DNA of 64,000 bases from a bacterium (GTDB lineage: Bacteria; Armatimonadota; Abditibacteriia; Abditibacteriales; Abditibacteriaceae): assembly GCA_004172935.1 (NCBI GenBank), contig SDZD01000009.1:101335-165334 (forward strand). Reading direction: 5' to 3'. Under the pieces are notes generated by a model. That model made no database searches. It saw nothing but the letters and a program-made list of their open reading frames with translations, and had not been told where the DNA came from. Below are positions 8,212-17,250 of this stretch, one piece after another. Numbering within the stretch: position 1 is the first letter of the stretch; the number at the start of each line of letters is the position of its first letter. Position numbers and translations under genes: made by a program.

Positions 8212-9801
8212 ATGAGTACGACAATGACCATCAACGGCACCTCTTTGATCGGAACAGGCGCCACGCAGAACCCCGCGACAGGCACGCCATTTCGAGCATT
8301 TAACCCAGCCAAAGGCGTCGAACTGGAAAACGACTTTTATCCGGCGACTGGCGAAGATGTCGAACGGGCCGCCACTCTGGCTCACGAGGCGTTCGCCACC
8401 ACCAAAAATTTGTCGGGCAAAGAGAAGGCGCGTTTTCTGCGCGCCATCGCCGATGGTTTGCAGAACGCATTGCCACATCTCGTCGAAACCGCCAACAGCG
8501 AAACGGCGCTCCCGGCAGCTCGCCTCGAAGGCGAGGTTGGGCGCACCATGATGCAACTGCGCTTGTTCGCCGATTTGGTGGAGGAAGGCTCGTGGGTCAC
8601 CGCCCGCCTCGATTCACCCAATCCCGACCGCCAGCCACTCCCTAAACCCGACGTTCGCTCTATGCTGCGTCCTCTGGGGCCAGTCGCGGTTTTTGGCGCC
8701 TCCAACTTCCCCTTCGCCTATTCAGTGGCGGGCGGCGATACCGCTTCGGCTCTGGCAGCAGGTTGCCCGGTGATTGTCAAGGCGCACCCTGCGCACCCTG
8801 CGACTTCGGCCCTCACTGCCGAAGTGGTGGCCCAAGCGGCACGCGATTGCGAGATGCCCGAAGGCATTTTCTCGCTACTGTTCGACTCCGGTTTCGAAGT
8901 TGGCACAGCTCTGGTTTCACACCCGGCCATCAAAGCGGTTGGCTTCACTGGCTCACGGCGCGGCGGCTTGTCGTTGGTCGAAACCACCCAGAAGCGCAAG
9001 GAACCCATTCCGGTTTATGCCGAGATGAGCAGCGTCAACCCCATCTTCATCTCATCGGGCGCTCTGGACGCGCGACGCGAAGCGCTCGTCAAGGGCTTAC
9101 ATCAATCAGTGACTATGGGCATCGGCCAGTTCTGCACCAACCCCGGTCTTGTTCTGCTTCCGGCGGGCGAAGAAGGCGACACCTTCATCAGCGAACTCGC
9201 CGAACTCATGAACGCGACGGCTCCCGGCTCGATGCTGTCGAGCGGCATCGCCAAAAACTATAGCGATGGCGTCGAGAAATTGGCAGAATCGGAACATGTC
9301 ACCCAGCGCGCCGAGGTCGAGTCCGAAGGCATACTATCGGGCGCGGCTCTGTTCGAGACCACAGCGCAAACACTGCTCGATTCGCCCGAACTGGGCAACG
9401 AGGTTTTCGGCCCCACCACTCTCATCGTGCGCTATGGCAGTGGCGACGAAGTGCGTGCCATCGCCGAATCGCTCGAAGGCCAGTTGACCGCGACTTTGCA
9501 ACTCGAAACCTCCGAGTGGCCCGACTACCTCGATCTACTCGGTATCATCGAAGAGAAAGCCGGGCGCCTCGTCGTTAATGGCTTTCCCACGGGAGTTGAA
9601 GTCGGCCCAGCGATGGTTCATGGCGGTCCGTTCCCGGCAACCAGCGATGGACACACCACTTCGGTTGGCACTCGCGCCATCGAACGCTTTGTTCGTCCCG
9701 TCTGCTATCAAAACCTACCGAACGAAGCCCTGCCCGCCGAGCTTCAGAATGGTAACCCTGTCGGCATTCACCGCCTTGTCGATGGCGAATGGACCAAATA
9801 A
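8212..9801 (+). CDS. Alpha-ketoglutarate semialdehyde (2,5-dioxovalerate) dehydrogenase
   Basis: A 529-residue aldehyde dehydrogenase that would oxidise alpha-ketoglutarate semialdehyde to alpha-ketoglutarate with NAD(P)+. The catalytic set is present: N165 (FGASNFPF), general base E271 (VYAEMSSVNP) and nucleophile C308 (GIGQFCTNPG). GGDTASALAAGCPVIVKAHP is characteristic of the KGSADH subgroup. The ATG at 8212 begins the fold; the frame extends 30 codons upstream through the hairpin but without conserved sequence. It ends at a strong terminator and closes the cluster. Confidence 0.9.
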   Translation: MSTTMTINGTSLIGTGATQNPATGTPFRAFNPAKGVELENDFYPATGEDVERAATLAHEAFATTKNLSGKEKARFLRAIADGLQNALPHLVETANSETALPAARLEGEVGRTMMQLRLFADLVEEGSWVTARLDSPNPDRQPLPKPDVRSMLRPLGPVAVFGASNFPFAYSVAGGDTASALAAGCPVIVKAHPAHPATSALTAEVVAQAARDCEMPEGIFSLLFDSGFEVGTALVSHPAIKAVGFTGSRRGGLSLVETTQKRKEPIPVYAEMSSVNPIFISSGALDARREALVKGLHQSVTMGIGQFCTNPGLVLLPAGEEGDTFISELAELMNATAPGSMLSSGIAKNYSDGVEKLAESEHVTQRAEVESEGILSGAALFETTAQTLLDSPELGNEVFGPTTLIVRYGSGDEVRAIAESLEGQLTATLQLETSEWPDYLDLLGIIEEKAGRLVVNGFPTGVEVGPAMVHGGPFPATSDGHTTSVGTRAIERFVRPVCYQNLPNEALPAELQNGNPVGIHRLVDGEWTK

Positions 9802-9851
9802 CGAGCGGAATTAGAATTTCTCACCACTAATCGTTGATACAGACGGAGAGG

Positions 9852-9886
9852 GGCGGCGCAAATGGTTCATTTGCGCCGCTCTTTTC
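9852..9886 (+). terminator. Intrinsic terminator after the semialdehyde dehydrogenase
   Basis: GCGGCGCAAATG and CATTTGCGCCGC form a 12-base stem with a three-base loop, followed by TCTTTTCT. Confidence 0.85.
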
Positions 9887-9970
9887 TATTTCAGGGGCTG
9901 TCATTATTATCGAACAAAAATTGTTAAAATCCAGTCATACAGCAAGTAAGGGACTTCGATCTCAATTTCC

Positions 9971-10282
9971 ATGAACGACATCAATGCGGTGAAAAGTCGG
10001 GCCTATTTGACTTGGGCTGAGTGGGGACCGGATGCGCGCATCCCACGCGATGAGCGACTGGCGACTATTTACCCTGACCTTACCACTGCGGAACGGATAG
10101 CATGGATAAAAGAGTTCGGCCAGATAGAAAGTTTCGTATGGCAACTGGCCGAGGAAGGCAAAGCACAGGCGCTTTCGCGTGAAGATTTCACCGCGTTAAT
10201 CCACCAACGTTTCCCCTTCATGGACGACGAAGCAGTGGGCAAGGCGCATTTTCTGGCGTCTTATTACCAGTGGCACGGCTAA
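9971..10282 (+). CDS. Hypothetical protein (103 aa)
   Basis: The frame from ATG 9971 encodes a soluble, mostly helical protein rich in Trp, Glu and Asp (AYLTWAEWGPDARIPRDERL at the start, ASYYQWHG at the end). There is no signal peptide, membrane span or motif I recognise. It stands alone between a terminator and a secreted-protein gene 52 bases downstream. Its codon use resembles neighbouring genes, which supports a real gene. Confidence 0.6.
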   Translation: MNDINAVKSRAYLTWAEWGPDARIPRDERLATIYPDLTTAERIAWIKEFGQIESFVWQLAEEGKAQALSREDFTALIHQRFPFMDDEAVGKAHFLASYYQWHG

Positions 10283-10334
10283 GCCAACTCATCCCCATTC
10301 AACATCGAAAGTCAGTCACAAAATTCTGGACATC

Positions 10335-11159
10335 ATGAAACAATATCTCTCAATTCCATTCCTACTCATCACCCTGTTGTGCGCTCTCACTCAATGCTCG
10401 TTTGCTGAACCTAAAGCCGAGCCGCTGCAACTGCAATTCAGGCCGGGAAATCCGACAGCCACAGCCAAAGGCCATTTGACGGGCGATCTGGAATATGACT
10501 ATGCCATCGCCGCCCAAAAGGGGCAATGGATGATGGTCGAAGTTACCTCGAACCCAGTCGATGCCGCCGTATTTTCCATCAAAACGCCGAGCGGCAGCGA
10601 AACAACTTCTCAGTACCGCTGGTCGGGAGTTGTTCAAGAAACAGGCGACTATCTACTGTGGGTTTCCAAGCCCGCCGATTATCGGACAGCCGATTTCACC
10701 CTGAAAGTAACTCTGGGAGCGCGCCCCGCACCGCTACGCTACTCGGCAACCGATAGGAATGGAGCGGCGCTCTATGCGGCGATGCGCAAATTCATCGACT
10801 CCTTCAAGACCAAAGACCGCACAGCGTTCCTCTCCTGCTTCTCGCGCTCCAAACCATCCTATCATCTCAATCCCATCATTATCGGCTCCAAGAGTTACTA
10901 CCGGACTGCTGTAACTTACCCTCAACTCGCTTCCGACTTGAAGGCGAAGAAAAGTTGGTACTGGATTTATCTCGAACGCGCCGAAAACGGCGAGTTGGAT
11001 GCCTTCGTAGATAACGTTCCAAACGGCAATATGTGGACGCGCACCGCGAACAACACCTTCGTCCCACCGGGAGCCGAAATCACCAGTTCAACCTACGTCA
11101 AATGGCGCAAGGAAGGTTCGCAGTGGTTTATCGACGAAATCAGCTATCCGCGTTCGTGA
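10335..11159 (+). CDS. Secreted protein with a pre-peptidase-C-like beta domain
   Basis: A 274-residue protein with a Sec signal peptide (hydrophobic run to about residue 20; likely cleavage after SFA, before EPKAEP). Residues 35-125 look like a PPC-type beta sandwich: GHLTGDLEYDYAIAAQKGQ, a central MMVEVTSNP strand and ETGDYLLWVSKPADY. The C-terminal half (about 140-270) contains ALYAAMRKFIDSFKTKDR and ends WRKEGSQWFIDEISY, which resembles an NTF2/lumazine-like fold used in many export-associated proteins. No catalytic motif is visible. The cysteine in LTQCS does not make a good lipobox. Confidence 0.65.
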   Translation: MKQYLSIPFLLITLLCALTQCSFAEPKAEPLQLQFRPGNPTATAKGHLTGDLEYDYAIAAQKGQWMMVEVTSNPVDAAVFSIKTPSGSETTSQYRWSGVVQETGDYLLWVSKPADYRTADFTLKVTLGARPAPLRYSATDRNGAALYAAMRKFIDSFKTKDRTAFLSCFSRSKPSYHLNPIIIGSKSYYRTAVTYPQLASDLKAKKSWYWIYLERAENGELDAFVDNVPNGNMWTRTANNTFVPPGAEITSSTYVKWRKEGSQWFIDEISYPRS

Positions 11160-11184
11160 CGACTATTTCTCTTCGCGCTCATCT

Positions 11185-12504
11185 TCAACCTTGCTCATCT
11201 CGAATAATAAGGTTGAAATCGTCTTCCCGACCAAAGGTATTCCCTTCCTCATCAATGGTTTCCGCCACAAGCCTGACCTTATCTCCCACAGCAATGTCCG
11301 CCGCATCTAAGGACAGATGCAACTGAATCTCACCATTCTCATCGGTGAGAAAAGTGGGTTTAGAGATTTTCGTACTTTCCTTTGTTCTTTCTGGCGTCCA
11401 GAAACCGGAAATTGCTGTGTTGCCCTTGAAAGCCTGAAGCCGAACTTTAACTGCAGCCACTGGGTCGTACTCATCATCTTCCACTTTCACCGAAACCAAA
11501 ACAGATTTTGTTTGGGCGCCTTTGGCAGGCAAAATCGCGAATCCTCTATTAACAGTCAGGTGGGTATAAGAATCAGGGAGAACACGCACCATGAACGACT
11601 TGGAATTTCCCAGAGTCGCAGTAAGTGGTGCCCCTTTGATTGTAGGTTTTTGCGCGCCCAGCGAAAGATCATCGCCTTCAATGCTGTGACCTTGAAATGT
11701 CCATACTGGTCCGAGCGTATGTTCGTTTACCCACGGTGCCCAAGACACAGCTTTTTCGGCCCGCACCAGCAGCGTTCCATAGTGGGGCATTAATACATTA
11801 GTCTTCTTAGTGACATCATGCCATCGGTTTGCGTGCGTTTCATCAGCATCTTGAGTCCATTGAATTTTGGAGATGAATTGTGAGGTAACGCGCCCAATGA
11901 CAACGTCGCGTAGTTCCCCCTTTTGAGCAAGCACACGGAAAGAACCCTCACTGATAGGAGGAATCATTGAGGGAGGCGCAGTAAGGTCTAACTTGATGAC
12001 GATCTCATTTTTTGGCTGAACGAGCGGTGTTTCCCAGCCTTGTTCATTTTTTAACTGCTCAAATATATCTTTTGTATCCCCCTCTAATGCCGCTCGACCA
12101 CTCCAACCTTTCGGCGCCCAGGGAGTATCGGCTCCATTCGTGGATATGATGCCCTTCATAAACACACGAAACGTTGTGGCGCTTTGCCCGATATTGTTGA
12201 TGTGAATCAAGTATTTTTCGGTTTGTCCGGGAAGAACAGCAGACAATAGGGTTTGCTGAGCATCTTTGCCAAGAACTTGTTCTCCGGCAACATCCGCTCT
12301 CACACCTTCATTGTCAACACGTTCCAGAACAATATCTGGCGTACCGGGCACATCTGACTTCGGTGTATCCACAACAGGCGCACTCATAGCAGTCATGGTT
12401 GGCTCAGATACCTCCAGAATCGGAGGGGAGGGGGCTGAACAGGAATAATTACATGACACTGCGAGTGACAAAGCCAATGCAGCGAGGAGGGATTTAGATT
12501 TCAC
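11185..12504 (-). CDS. Predicted lipoprotein, unknown function (439 aa)
   Basis: The start MKSKSLLAALALSLAVSC has a short positive end, a hydrophobic core and a cysteine at 18 that fits a relaxed lipobox (AVSC). A low-complexity Pro/Thr/Ser linker follows to about residue 60. The rest is beta-rich (KYLIHINNIGQSATTFRVFM; later KSVLVSVKVEDDEYDPVAAV and GEIQLHLSLDAADI), resembling Ig-like or invasin-type sandwiches. The gene converges with the secreted protein at 10335-11159. I recognise no specific family. Confidence 0.6.
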   Translation of the reverse strand: MKSKSLLAALALSLAVSCNYSCSAPSPPILEVSEPTMTAMSAPVVDTPKSDVPGTPDIVLERVDNEGVRADVAGEQVLGKDAQQTLLSAVLPGQTEKYLIHINNIGQSATTFRVFMKGIISTNGADTPWAPKGWSGRAALEGDTKDIFEQLKNEQGWETPLVQPKNEIVIKLDLTAPPSMIPPISEGSFRVLAQKGELRDVVIGRVTSQFISKIQWTQDADETHANRWHDVTKKTNVLMPHYGTLLVRAEKAVSWAPWVNEHTLGPVWTFQGHSIEGDDLSLGAQKPTIKGAPLTATLGNSKSFMVRVLPDSYTHLTVNRGFAILPAKGAQTKSVLVSVKVEDDEYDPVAAVKVRLQAFKGNTAISGFWTPERTKESTKISKPTFLTDENGEIQLHLSLDAADIAVGDKVRLVAETIDEEGNTFGREDDFNLIIRDEQG

Positions 12505-12584
12505 GCAAAAGATAATAACGCCTCGCTTAGAAACACGTCAATCTTTCTGCTTTGGCGCGCAAATAGAGACACTAGGGGCCGCTT

Positions 12585-13898
12585 ATGCCCACTCAACCGA
12601 CTCTGTGGAATCGCTTCTGTGCCAAGATGGTTGGCGAAGTCTCCGCTGACACGCTCGAAGCCTACCGCCGCGCCTCACTCGCCGTGTACGATGCTCTCGA
12701 TCATCTCGAAGTACATCGCAAGAACGCCCTTGATAACGGCAAGAACGCCTGGACTATCGCTCCAGCAGCCAAAGCCGAAACACTTTGCACGTGGAATGCA
12801 TTCGTATTGCAAACCCTCGGCGACCGCTTTCTCGAAGCCGATTACGAAGGCGACCCAAGCACAGTGGGTTTCGTGCCTCCCATCACTGCCGACCAAATTT
12901 TGCGATTTTATACTCCGGTCGAAGGCTGGCTCAATCGCGCGCAACAGGCGCACTATAACCCCGATTACAAACTCGATTGGCCTGTTCCCGCCCTACTCCC
13001 CAAGTGGAGTGATGTTGAGCCGTGCCCCAATGCTCACTTAGTTGGAATGCTCGAAGCGATGCGCGCCGTGCGCGACCACACTCAGGCCGCCCTCACCTTC
13101 CTCGAAGCCTCGGAGCCGACAACCGAAGATGAGAAGAAAAGCAAGAACCTCATTCGTCAGGTGCAAGCCTCGACGATGGCACGCGCCCGCTATGCCGACG
13201 ACATGATGAACGGCAACCCATCGCGCGATGTCCATGAGCGCGTCGAGGAGCATGTCAAAGCCGCCATCGAAGATTTCTTCCTGCTCGGTCAACTGCTGGC
13301 GATGCCTGAACTGGCGCTCAAAGTCAATACCCCCAAACCTCAGCCACAACCCAAACCCGCGACTCCGCCCGCCACGCCGACATTCGATTCGTTTTCTACC
13401 GATGTCGGTCTTTGGGGCGCCTCCGCTCCATCGGTTGCTCCGGCGCTGGCGTCTTCGCAGCTGGCTCGTCCCAACGACCCGAATTTCGATGTGTGGTGCC
13501 TGACTTCGCCCGAAGCTCTCGTCAAATTCAAGCAAGACCGCGAGGCTGTGCGCGCCATCAAGACGCTATGGCAACTCGACCCCGACCCGGTGCGCACACT
13601 TCAAATTCAGGATGAAATCAACGCCGCATTGATGCGCGGCGACATCACTTACGCGCTCGACCGCTACAACCAAAAACTCGGTCACTTTTTTTGCGCGCCG
13701 TGGGGCGCCGTTTACGCTACCAAGCGTCCTATAATTATCGGCGGCGAACGTCTGGGTGCCATGCAGCAGTTCATTTTCAACGTGACCTGCGAAGGCGTTA
13801 ATCTGGGAGCGCCATTCGAACGCGAGATCATGACGGGTAACTTCACCCCGACCACCAAGTTCGAATACGGCGACCCGAACGAACAGCCAGACCACTAA
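12585..13898 (+). CDS. Hypothetical soluble protein (437 aa)
   Basis: The protein has no signal peptide or membrane segment. An alpha-helical N-terminal part (residues 1-245) is joined by a Pro/Thr-rich linker (KPQPQPKPATPPATPTF, about 253-269) to a C-terminal part (about 295-437) with AVRAIKTLWQLDPDPVRTL and GAMQQFIFNVTCEG. I recognise no family. It ends 22 bases before a metal-transporting ATPase on the same strand, so the two are probably co-transcribed, and a link to metal handling is possible but unproven. Confidence 0.6.
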   Translation: MPTQPTLWNRFCAKMVGEVSADTLEAYRRASLAVYDALDHLEVHRKNALDNGKNAWTIAPAAKAETLCTWNAFVLQTLGDRFLEADYEGDPSTVGFVPPITADQILRFYTPVEGWLNRAQQAHYNPDYKLDWPVPALLPKWSDVEPCPNAHLVGMLEAMRAVRDHTQAALTFLEASEPTTEDEKKSKNLIRQVQASTMARARYADDMMNGNPSRDVHERVEEHVKAAIEDFFLLGQLLAMPELALKVNTPKPQPQPKPATPPATPTFDSFSTDVGLWGASAPSVAPALASSQLARPNDPNFDVWCLTSPEALVKFKQDREAVRAIKTLWQLDPDPVRTLQIQDEINAALMRGDITYALDRYNQKLGHFFCAPWGAVYATKRPIIIGGERLGAMQQFIFNVTCEGVNLGAPFEREIMTGNFTPTTKFEYGDPNEQPDH

Positions 13899-13920
13899 AC
13901 CGCAACCTGATTTTTAATTC

Positions 13921-16548
13921 ATGCCCAATCACACAATCGAGCCTGGAGTAGAGGCTCTGCAACTCGACGTGCCCGTGCTACTTCCTGGCGTGGATGACCC
14001 GCAAGACGGCTGCATCCATCGCCTCGAAGAGCGCTTGCGCGGACAAACCGGAATCAAGGACGTTCATCTCGACCGTGACGAGATGAACCGCGTCGTGTTG
14101 TGCCTGCACTACGACCCAAACCTTGTTTCGCTCGATAAGGTGAACCGTCTGGCGCGCGACGAGGGTACATCCATCACTCAGCGGTTCAAGCACGAGGCAA
14201 TCCCAGTCAAGGGCATGGACTGTGCCTCGTGCGCCGCTTCCATCGAGCATGTCGTTCGCAAAATCCCCGGCGTGCTGAGCGTCAGCGTGTTTTACCCGAC
14301 ACAAAAGATGCGCGTCGAGTGGGATAGTGAGCAAACCAACCGCGAAATCATCGTCAAAGCAGTGTCGCGTTTGGGCTACCGCATTCTAGATAAGAAAACT
14401 CCTATTATCTCTTTGACACCAATAGGCCAAGAGGGCAATATTGATGCATTGCATGACCACGCTAACTGCACTCATGGCGACCATGACCACGATGACCACG
14501 ACCACCACCATCATCCCCACGACCATAGTCAGGCACAGCATAGCCATGGCCACACCGGACACGCGCATAGTGAACGTGACAGCCACGAGCATGAACACGA
14601 GCACGATCACCACGGTCACTCACACGCCGATGGCGATACCGACCCAAACGCCCCCTGGTTCAGACGCTACCCCGCCTTAACCCGTTCACTGGTTTCTGGC
14701 ACATTCCTGTTGGTGGCATTCGTTGGTCAGGCAACCGGGGTGTTGCCGCTATGGGCCGCACTTCCGCTGTATGCCGCGTCCTATGTGGCGGGAGGTTATG
14801 ACCTTGCGCGCCACACCATCCCCACCACGCTCAGTGGACGCTTCGATGTTGAGTTCCTGATGCTGCTGGGCGCCATTGGCGCCGCCTTATTGGGCGACTT
14901 TCCCGAAGGCGCCTTCCTGCTGTTTCTGTTCTCGCTGGGTCACGCCCTTGAAAGTTTTGCGATGGGCCGCGCCCGCGACGCTCTCGGCGCACTTGGCGAA
15001 ATCATGCCGCGTACGGCTCGCGTGCGGCGGGGCAGTAGCGAACAGGAAGTCGCGCTCGAATCGCTCGTTATCAACGACATCGTCATCGTGCGTTCGGGAG
15101 AACGAGTCGCCGTCGATGGCACCATCATCGCGGGCCGCTCCTCGCTCGACCAAAGCGCGCTTACGGGCGAAAGCGTTCCGGTGGAACGCGGCGAAGGCGA
15201 AACGGTGCTGGCAGGCTCACTGAATGGCGATGGCGCCCTCGAAGTCAAAGTCGCCAAGTTGGCGCAAGACACAACTCTGGCGCGCGTTATTTCGATGGTC
15301 GAAGAGGCGCAGGCGCAAAAAGCCCCATCGCAAACCTTCGCCGATAAATTCGAGAAAGTGTTGGTGCCGTGCGTGTTGGGCGTCGCCCTACTTGCCGCCA
15401 TTGTACCGCCGATTCTTGGGCTGTTGCCCTGGAAAGTCGCGATGCTACGCTCGATTTCAGCAATCGTCGCCGCTTCGCCGTGCGCGTTGGCCCTCGCCAC
15501 CCCCGCCGCAGTTCTGGCAGGAATCGCGCGCGCCGCTCAAAACGGCGTTCTGATTAAAGGCGGCGTCTACCTCGAAAATCTGGGCACGTTGCGCGCCATC
15601 GCCTTCGACAAAACCGGCACCCTGACCAAAGGGCACCCGGCAGTCGAAGCCGTATGGACAGCGCCTTCGGTTTCGCACGACGAACTACTGCAGCTCTCTG
15701 CCGCCATCGAGTCGCGTTCCAGCCACCCATTGGCCCGTGCCATCATCGACGCCGCGACCAAAGCGAAACTGCCATTGAGCGAAGTCGGCGACGTTCAAAC
15801 CATCGCAGGGCGTGGACTGCGCGCCCAAGTCAATGGGCAAAACATCCTTATTGGTAACGTCGCTTTGCTTGACGAAAACAGCATCGAAATTCCCGCCGAA
15901 GCTCAAAGCCAACTTCAGGAGTGGGGGCAGCGCGGTTTTCCGACCATGTTGGTGGCACGCGATGGAAAAGCGATGGGCGCTTTCGCCTTCTCCGACCCAC
16001 TGCGCGACGATGCCAAAAGCACCATCGCCTCGTTGAAGGGCATGGGTGTCTCGCAGTTGGTCATGCTGTCGGGCGATAACGCCCGTGTCGCCTCTTCGGT
16101 GGCCTCCTCGGTGGGTATCACCGAAACGCGCGCCGATTTGCTGCCCGCCGACAAAGTCAAAGCCATCAACTCGTTGCTGGAAGAACACAAGATGGTGGCG
16201 ATGATCGGCGATGGCGTCAACGATGCTCCGGCCCTGGCAACCGCCACCGTGGGCGTCGCGATGGGTGCCAGCGGCACCGATGTCGCGCTCGAAACCGCCG
16301 ATGTTGCTTTGCTCAGCGATGATCTCAGCAAGCTGCCATTCGCCGTTGCGCTGTCGCGTCAAGCCAAATCCATCATCCGCCAAAACCTGTGGATTTCGCT
16401 CGGCGTCATCTGCTTGCTCGTGCCAACCACCCTGTTGGGCTTAGCACGCCTGGGAGTGGCCGTCGCCTTCCACGAAGGCTCAACACTCATCGTCGTATTG
16501 AATGCGCTACGCCTTCTGCGCTTCAACTGGACCGAACCCACGAAATAG
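13921..16548 (+). CDS. P1B-4-type heavy-metal-translocating ATPase with histidine-rich domain
   Basis: An 875-residue inner-membrane pump that exports divalent metals using ATP. Residues 20-80 look like a heavy-metal-associated fold without CxxC. Residues 90-155 are a true one (GMDCASC, C101/C104). Residues 178-236 form a histidine cluster with over twenty His. The pump core follows: TGES (415-418), the membrane motif SPC (519-521), phosphorylated D563 (DKTGTLTKG), SSHPLA and GDGVNDAPA. SPC plus HEGST (851-855) in the last membrane segment marks subgroup P1B-4, known for Co, Zn, Cd or Fe export, and not CPC-type copper pumps. The exact metal is not decidable. Confidence 0.93.
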   Translation: MPNHTIEPGVEALQLDVPVLLPGVDDPQDGCIHRLEERLRGQTGIKDVHLDRDEMNRVVLCLHYDPNLVSLDKVNRLARDEGTSITQRFKHEAIPVKGMDCASCAASIEHVVRKIPGVLSVSVFYPTQKMRVEWDSEQTNREIIVKAVSRLGYRILDKKTPIISLTPIGQEGNIDALHDHANCTHGDHDHDDHDHHHHPHDHSQAQHSHGHTGHAHSERDSHEHEHEHDHHGHSHADGDTDPNAPWFRRYPALTRSLVSGTFLLVAFVGQATGVLPLWAALPLYAASYVAGGYDLARHTIPTTLSGRFDVEFLMLLGAIGAALLGDFPEGAFLLFLFSLGHALESFAMGRARDALGALGEIMPRTARVRRGSSEQEVALESLVINDIVIVRSGERVAVDGTIIAGRSSLDQSALTGESVPVERGEGETVLAGSLNGDGALEVKVAKLAQDTTLARVISMVEEAQAQKAPSQTFADKFEKVLVPCVLGVALLAAIVPPILGLLPWKVAMLRSISAIVAASPCALALATPAAVLAGIARAAQNGVLIKGGVYLENLGTLRAIAFDKTGTLTKGHPAVEAVWTAPSVSHDELLQLSAAIESRSSHPLARAIIDAATKAKLPLSEVGDVQTIAGRGLRAQVNGQNILIGNVALLDENSIEIPAEAQSQLQEWGQRGFPTMLVARDGKAMGAFAFSDPLRDDAKSTIASLKGMGVSQLVMLSGDNARVASSVASSVGITETRADLLPADKVKAINSLLEEHKMVAMIGDGVNDAPALATATVGVAMGASGTDVALETADVALLSDDLSKLPFAVALSRQAKSIIRQNLWISLGVICLLVPTTLLGLARLGVAVAFHEGSTLIVVLNALRLLRFNWTEPTK

Positions 16549-16590
16549 TAGCGCGAAAAACTCCCCCAATCCCTCATACTGCGCGCAATT

Positions 16591-17250
16591 GTGCGTCTCT
16601 TTGCCACTGCCTCCGTTCTCACGGGCTTGTTGTTACCCGCCTCGTTCGCTCAGGCCGACGTTGATATTCCGCTTCCGCCCTCGCTAAGTGCAAGCGAAAT
16701 GGCCTCAACTACAGCAGATGTCCCCTTGCCCAAAGACCCAAAAACGAATGATGGTCCCGCGTGGGCGCGCTTCGCATCGGGCAAAGGCACAGCTCTTTTC
16801 GTAGCATCGGGGACTTTGCTGCCCCTGACCGAAGGAAATAGCAATGGCGAACAGCGCTCCCTACGCGCCGCCGACACAGTGCTGACCTCAGCGGTTATCA
16901 CACAAGCACTGAAAAAAGTGACGCACTCCAAGCGCCCCGATGGAAGCGACTACGAATCGTTTCCGTCGCAGCACGCCATCACCGCGTTCGCCATCGCGTC
17001 GATGCAAGCCCATTTCCATCCCGATCAAGCCATATTCTGGTATCTGGGAGCGACAGCGATTTCAGCCTCGCGCGTTAAATTGCGCCGCCATCGCGTGCGT
17101 GATGTGTTGGCCGGAGCTGCTATTGGCATCGCCACCACCGAAATCGAGTACCGCCAGAAGCGCGGCTTGCTGCTATTCCCATTCATTCACGGCGGCGGCA
17201 ATAGCCGCCAACCTCAGGTAGCGGGCCTCAGTTTCGGCGGCTCGTTTTAA
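16591..17250 (+). CDS. PAP2-family phosphatase, exported
   Basis: GTG start at 16591; 219 residues with an N-terminal signal peptide (about 1-22, ending SFAQA). The three PAP2 acid-phosphatase motifs appear in order: K-x6-RP (KKVTHSKRPDG), PSQH (usual PSGH) and SR-x5-H-x3-D (ASRVKLRRHRVRDV). Such enzymes remove phosphates from lipid or soluble phosphates at the cell envelope. A short hydrophobic helix (DVLAGAAIGIATTEIEY) follows motif three. It starts 42 bases after the ATPase and its end overlaps the end of the opposite-strand NADAR gene by four bases. Confidence 0.87.
   Translation: MRLFATASVLTGLLLPASFAQADVDIPLPPSLSASEMASTTADVPLPKDPKTNDGPAWARFASGKGTALFVASGTLLPLTEGNSNGEQRSLRAADTVLTSAVITQALKKVTHSKRPDGSDYESFPSQHAITAFAIASMQAHFHPDQAIFWYLGATAISASRVKLRRHRVRDVLAGAAIGIATTEIEYRQKRGLLLFPFIHGGGNSRQPQVAGLSFGGSF

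Noticed and set aside
7402..8556. A 384-codon minus-strand frame over the DHDPS-family and semialdehyde dehydrogenase genes
   Set aside because: Its translation has no domain features and it runs through the 13-bp hairpin. Both opposing genes have complete active sites.
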